64,000 nt of DNA, taken from Planctomycetaceae bacterium. Its GTDB lineage: Bacteria; Planctomycetota; Planctomycetia; Pirellulales; Pirellulaceae. The stretch spans positions 1,116,001 through 1,180,000 of the forward strand of contig JACKHM010000004.1 of NCBI GenBank assembly GCA_020638995.1. Direction: 5' to 3'. The notes beneath the pieces are model-generated. The model was not told the origin of the DNA, made no database searches, and saw only the letters and a program-made list of their open reading frames with translations. The position numbers and the translations under genes were made by a program. This document shows, piece after piece, positions 63,098 to 64,000 of the stretch (within the stretch, counting starts at the first letter, position 1; each line of letters opens with the position of its first letter).

Positions 63098-63586
63098 TCA
63101 GGACTTTGCTTGCTTCTTTTTCTCTTCCACAACGGTCTTGCCGGGCAGGACGACAACCTCCCCGCCAGCCTTTTCTATCTTTTCACGCGCACTGGCACTA
63201 AAACGGTGGCCGCAAACTTTAAGCTTCTTCGTGAGTTCACCGTCTCCGAGGATTTTTAAGATATCATAGCGACTCTTGGCAAGATCCTTTTCTCGCAGCA
63301 ACTCCAGGGTGACTTCATCGCCTGCATTAAAAGCAGTGTCGAGGTCTCCAACATTAACGACAGCGACATTCAGGGCAAACTTATTGTTAAAGCCACGTTT
63401 TGGTATCCGGCGGACGATCGGCGTAGTACCACCCTCAAAAATTGAAAGGGCACCATATCCACGATTCGATTTCTGACCTTTATGGCCGCGTCCCGCAGTC
63501 TTTCCCTGGCCAGAGCCCGGACCTCGCCCAAGTCGCTTTCGCTTCTTGAATTTCGTGATGCCACGATGTACGTCGTTTAGATTCAT
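63098..63586 (-). CDS. rplO: 50S ribosomal protein L15
   Basis: 162 residues. The basic, Gly-rich N terminus (KRLGRGPGSGQGKTAGRGHK) threads into 23S rRNA; the C-terminal globular half has VNVGDLDTAFNAGDEVTLEL and ends in a Lys-rich tail. The ATG overlaps the rpsE stop by 4 nt. rpmD (L30), often between rpsE and rplO, is absent. Confidence 0.97.
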   Translation of the reverse strand: MNLNDVHRGITKFKKRKRLGRGPGSGQGKTAGRGHKGQKSNRGYGALSIFEGGTTPIVRRIPKRGFNNKFALNVAVVNVGDLDTAFNAGDEVTLELLREKDLAKSRYDILKILGDGELTKKLKVCGHRFSASAREKIEKAGGEVVVLPGKTVVEEKKKQAKS

Positions 63587-64000
63587 GACAGCGAAACTCC
63601 ACGCAATCGTTCAATTTCTTGTTTGGTTCGTAGCTTACTGAGAGCGTCGAAAGTCGCCTTGACCAGCGTAATTGGATTGTTGGTTCCGATGCTCTTCGTC
63701 AGGATATTATGAATCCCGGCCGCTTCACAAACGGCGCGAACCGCAGCGCCGGCGATAATACCTGTACCGGGACCAGCGGGAACCAAAATAACGGTACCGG
63801 CCCCGTAGGATCCCTTGACGACGTGGGAGACTGTTCCTTCGTCGATGGGAACCCGTACCTGTTCTCGTGCAGCTTGCTTCGTAGCCTTTTCAACGCTCGG
63901 TGGAACTTCGTTCGCTTTGCCATATCCCCAGCCAACCTTGCCGTTGCCATTGCCCACAACGACCATGGCGGCGAAGCTGAAACGGCGACCACCTTTGACG
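63583..64000 (-). CDS. rpsE: 30S ribosomal protein S5, C-terminal part (5' end outside window)
   Basis: About 138 visible residues running to the right edge. VKGGRRFSFAAMVVVGNGNG, GWGYGKANEVPPSVEKA, GTVILVPAGPGTGIIAGAAV and the end ERLRGVSLS match S5, a small-subunit protein that contributes to decoding accuracy. The stop overlaps the rplO start. Confidence 0.97.
   Translation of the reverse strand, partial: VKGGRRFSFAAMVVVGNGNGKVGWGYGKANEVPPSVEKATKQAAREQVRVPIDEGTVSHVVKGSYGAGTVILVPAGPGTGIIAGAAVRAVCEAAGIHNILTKSIGTNNPITLVKATFDALSKLRTKQEIERLRGVSLS

Noticed and set aside
1..64000. tRNA, CRISPR, insertion sequences, prophage
   Set aside because: No TPsiC-like arm, regular repeat-spacer pattern, transposase or phage gene was seen when reading the sequence; a tRNAscan or CRISPR finder run would settle it.

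Overview
The window looks like a stretch of chromosome from a planctomycete, most likely of the Pirellulales (Rhodopirellula/Blastopirellula type). The evidence is the dense set of families typical of that phylum: DUF1592/DUF1588/DUF1585 and DUF1549/DUF1553 cytochrome-like proteins, a Tat-exported DUF1552 protein, a giant propeller-HEAT-cytochrome c protein, a sulfatase, two DUF1559 pilin-like proteins and a DUF1080-type protein. No tRNA, rRNA, CRISPR array, insertion sequence or prophage was seen. Gene order is mostly short operons with frequent strand switches.

Layout. 1-2.7 kb: 3' end of a primary-type sigma factor with a strong terminator, a coiled-coil zinc-ribbon protein, an internalin-like LRR protein and a rhodanese. 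2.9-8.1 kb: operon of a DUF1592 haem protein, a DUF1552 protein and a secreted ankyrin protein. 8.2-13.8 kb: polytopic membrane protein, divergent DUF1549/DUF1553 protein, WD40-like propeller, RibD. 13.9-19.9 kb: giant c-type haem protein divergent from a sulfatase. 19.9-28.8 kb: TPR-glycosyltransferase fused to DUF6165, exported glutathione peroxidase, methyltransferase, exported propeller protein, monomeric NADP-isocitrate dehydrogenase, CorA. 28.9-33.9 kb: porin, SpoIIE-type phosphatase, STAS-HATPase fusion, NHL propeller. 34.2-41.1 kb: metal P-type ATPase, MacB-like ABC pair, S41 protease. 41.7-47.3 kb: STAS protein overlapping a GspE/PulE ATPase, cysteine desulfurase, YkgJ protein, HemP-like protein, two DUF1559 proteins. 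47.6-58 kb: PQQ-like propeller, PutA translationally coupled to an Lhr helicase, DUF1080 protein, nitrilase-family amidase. 58-64 kb: minus-strand spc/alpha ribosomal block rpsE-rplO-secY-adk-rpmJ-rpsM-rpsK-rpoA-rplQ.

How genes may work together. The haem-motif proteins, sulfatase, propellers, DUF1080 protein and DUF1552 protein fit extracytoplasmic breakdown of complex sulfated polysaccharides, which is family-level inference. The feature most worth testing is a set of partner-switching parts within about 11 kb: a PP2C phosphatase whose receiver domain lacks the phospho-acceptor Asp, a convergent gene fusing an antagonist (STAS) to its presumed kinase (HATPase), and a stand-alone STAS gene overlapping by 4 nt a secretion ATPase that is short at its N terminus, with two pilin-like DUF1559 genes a few kb beyond. 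Together these could form a phosphorylation switch acting on a type II/IV-pilus-like machine. This link is inferred from gene arrangement, not shown.
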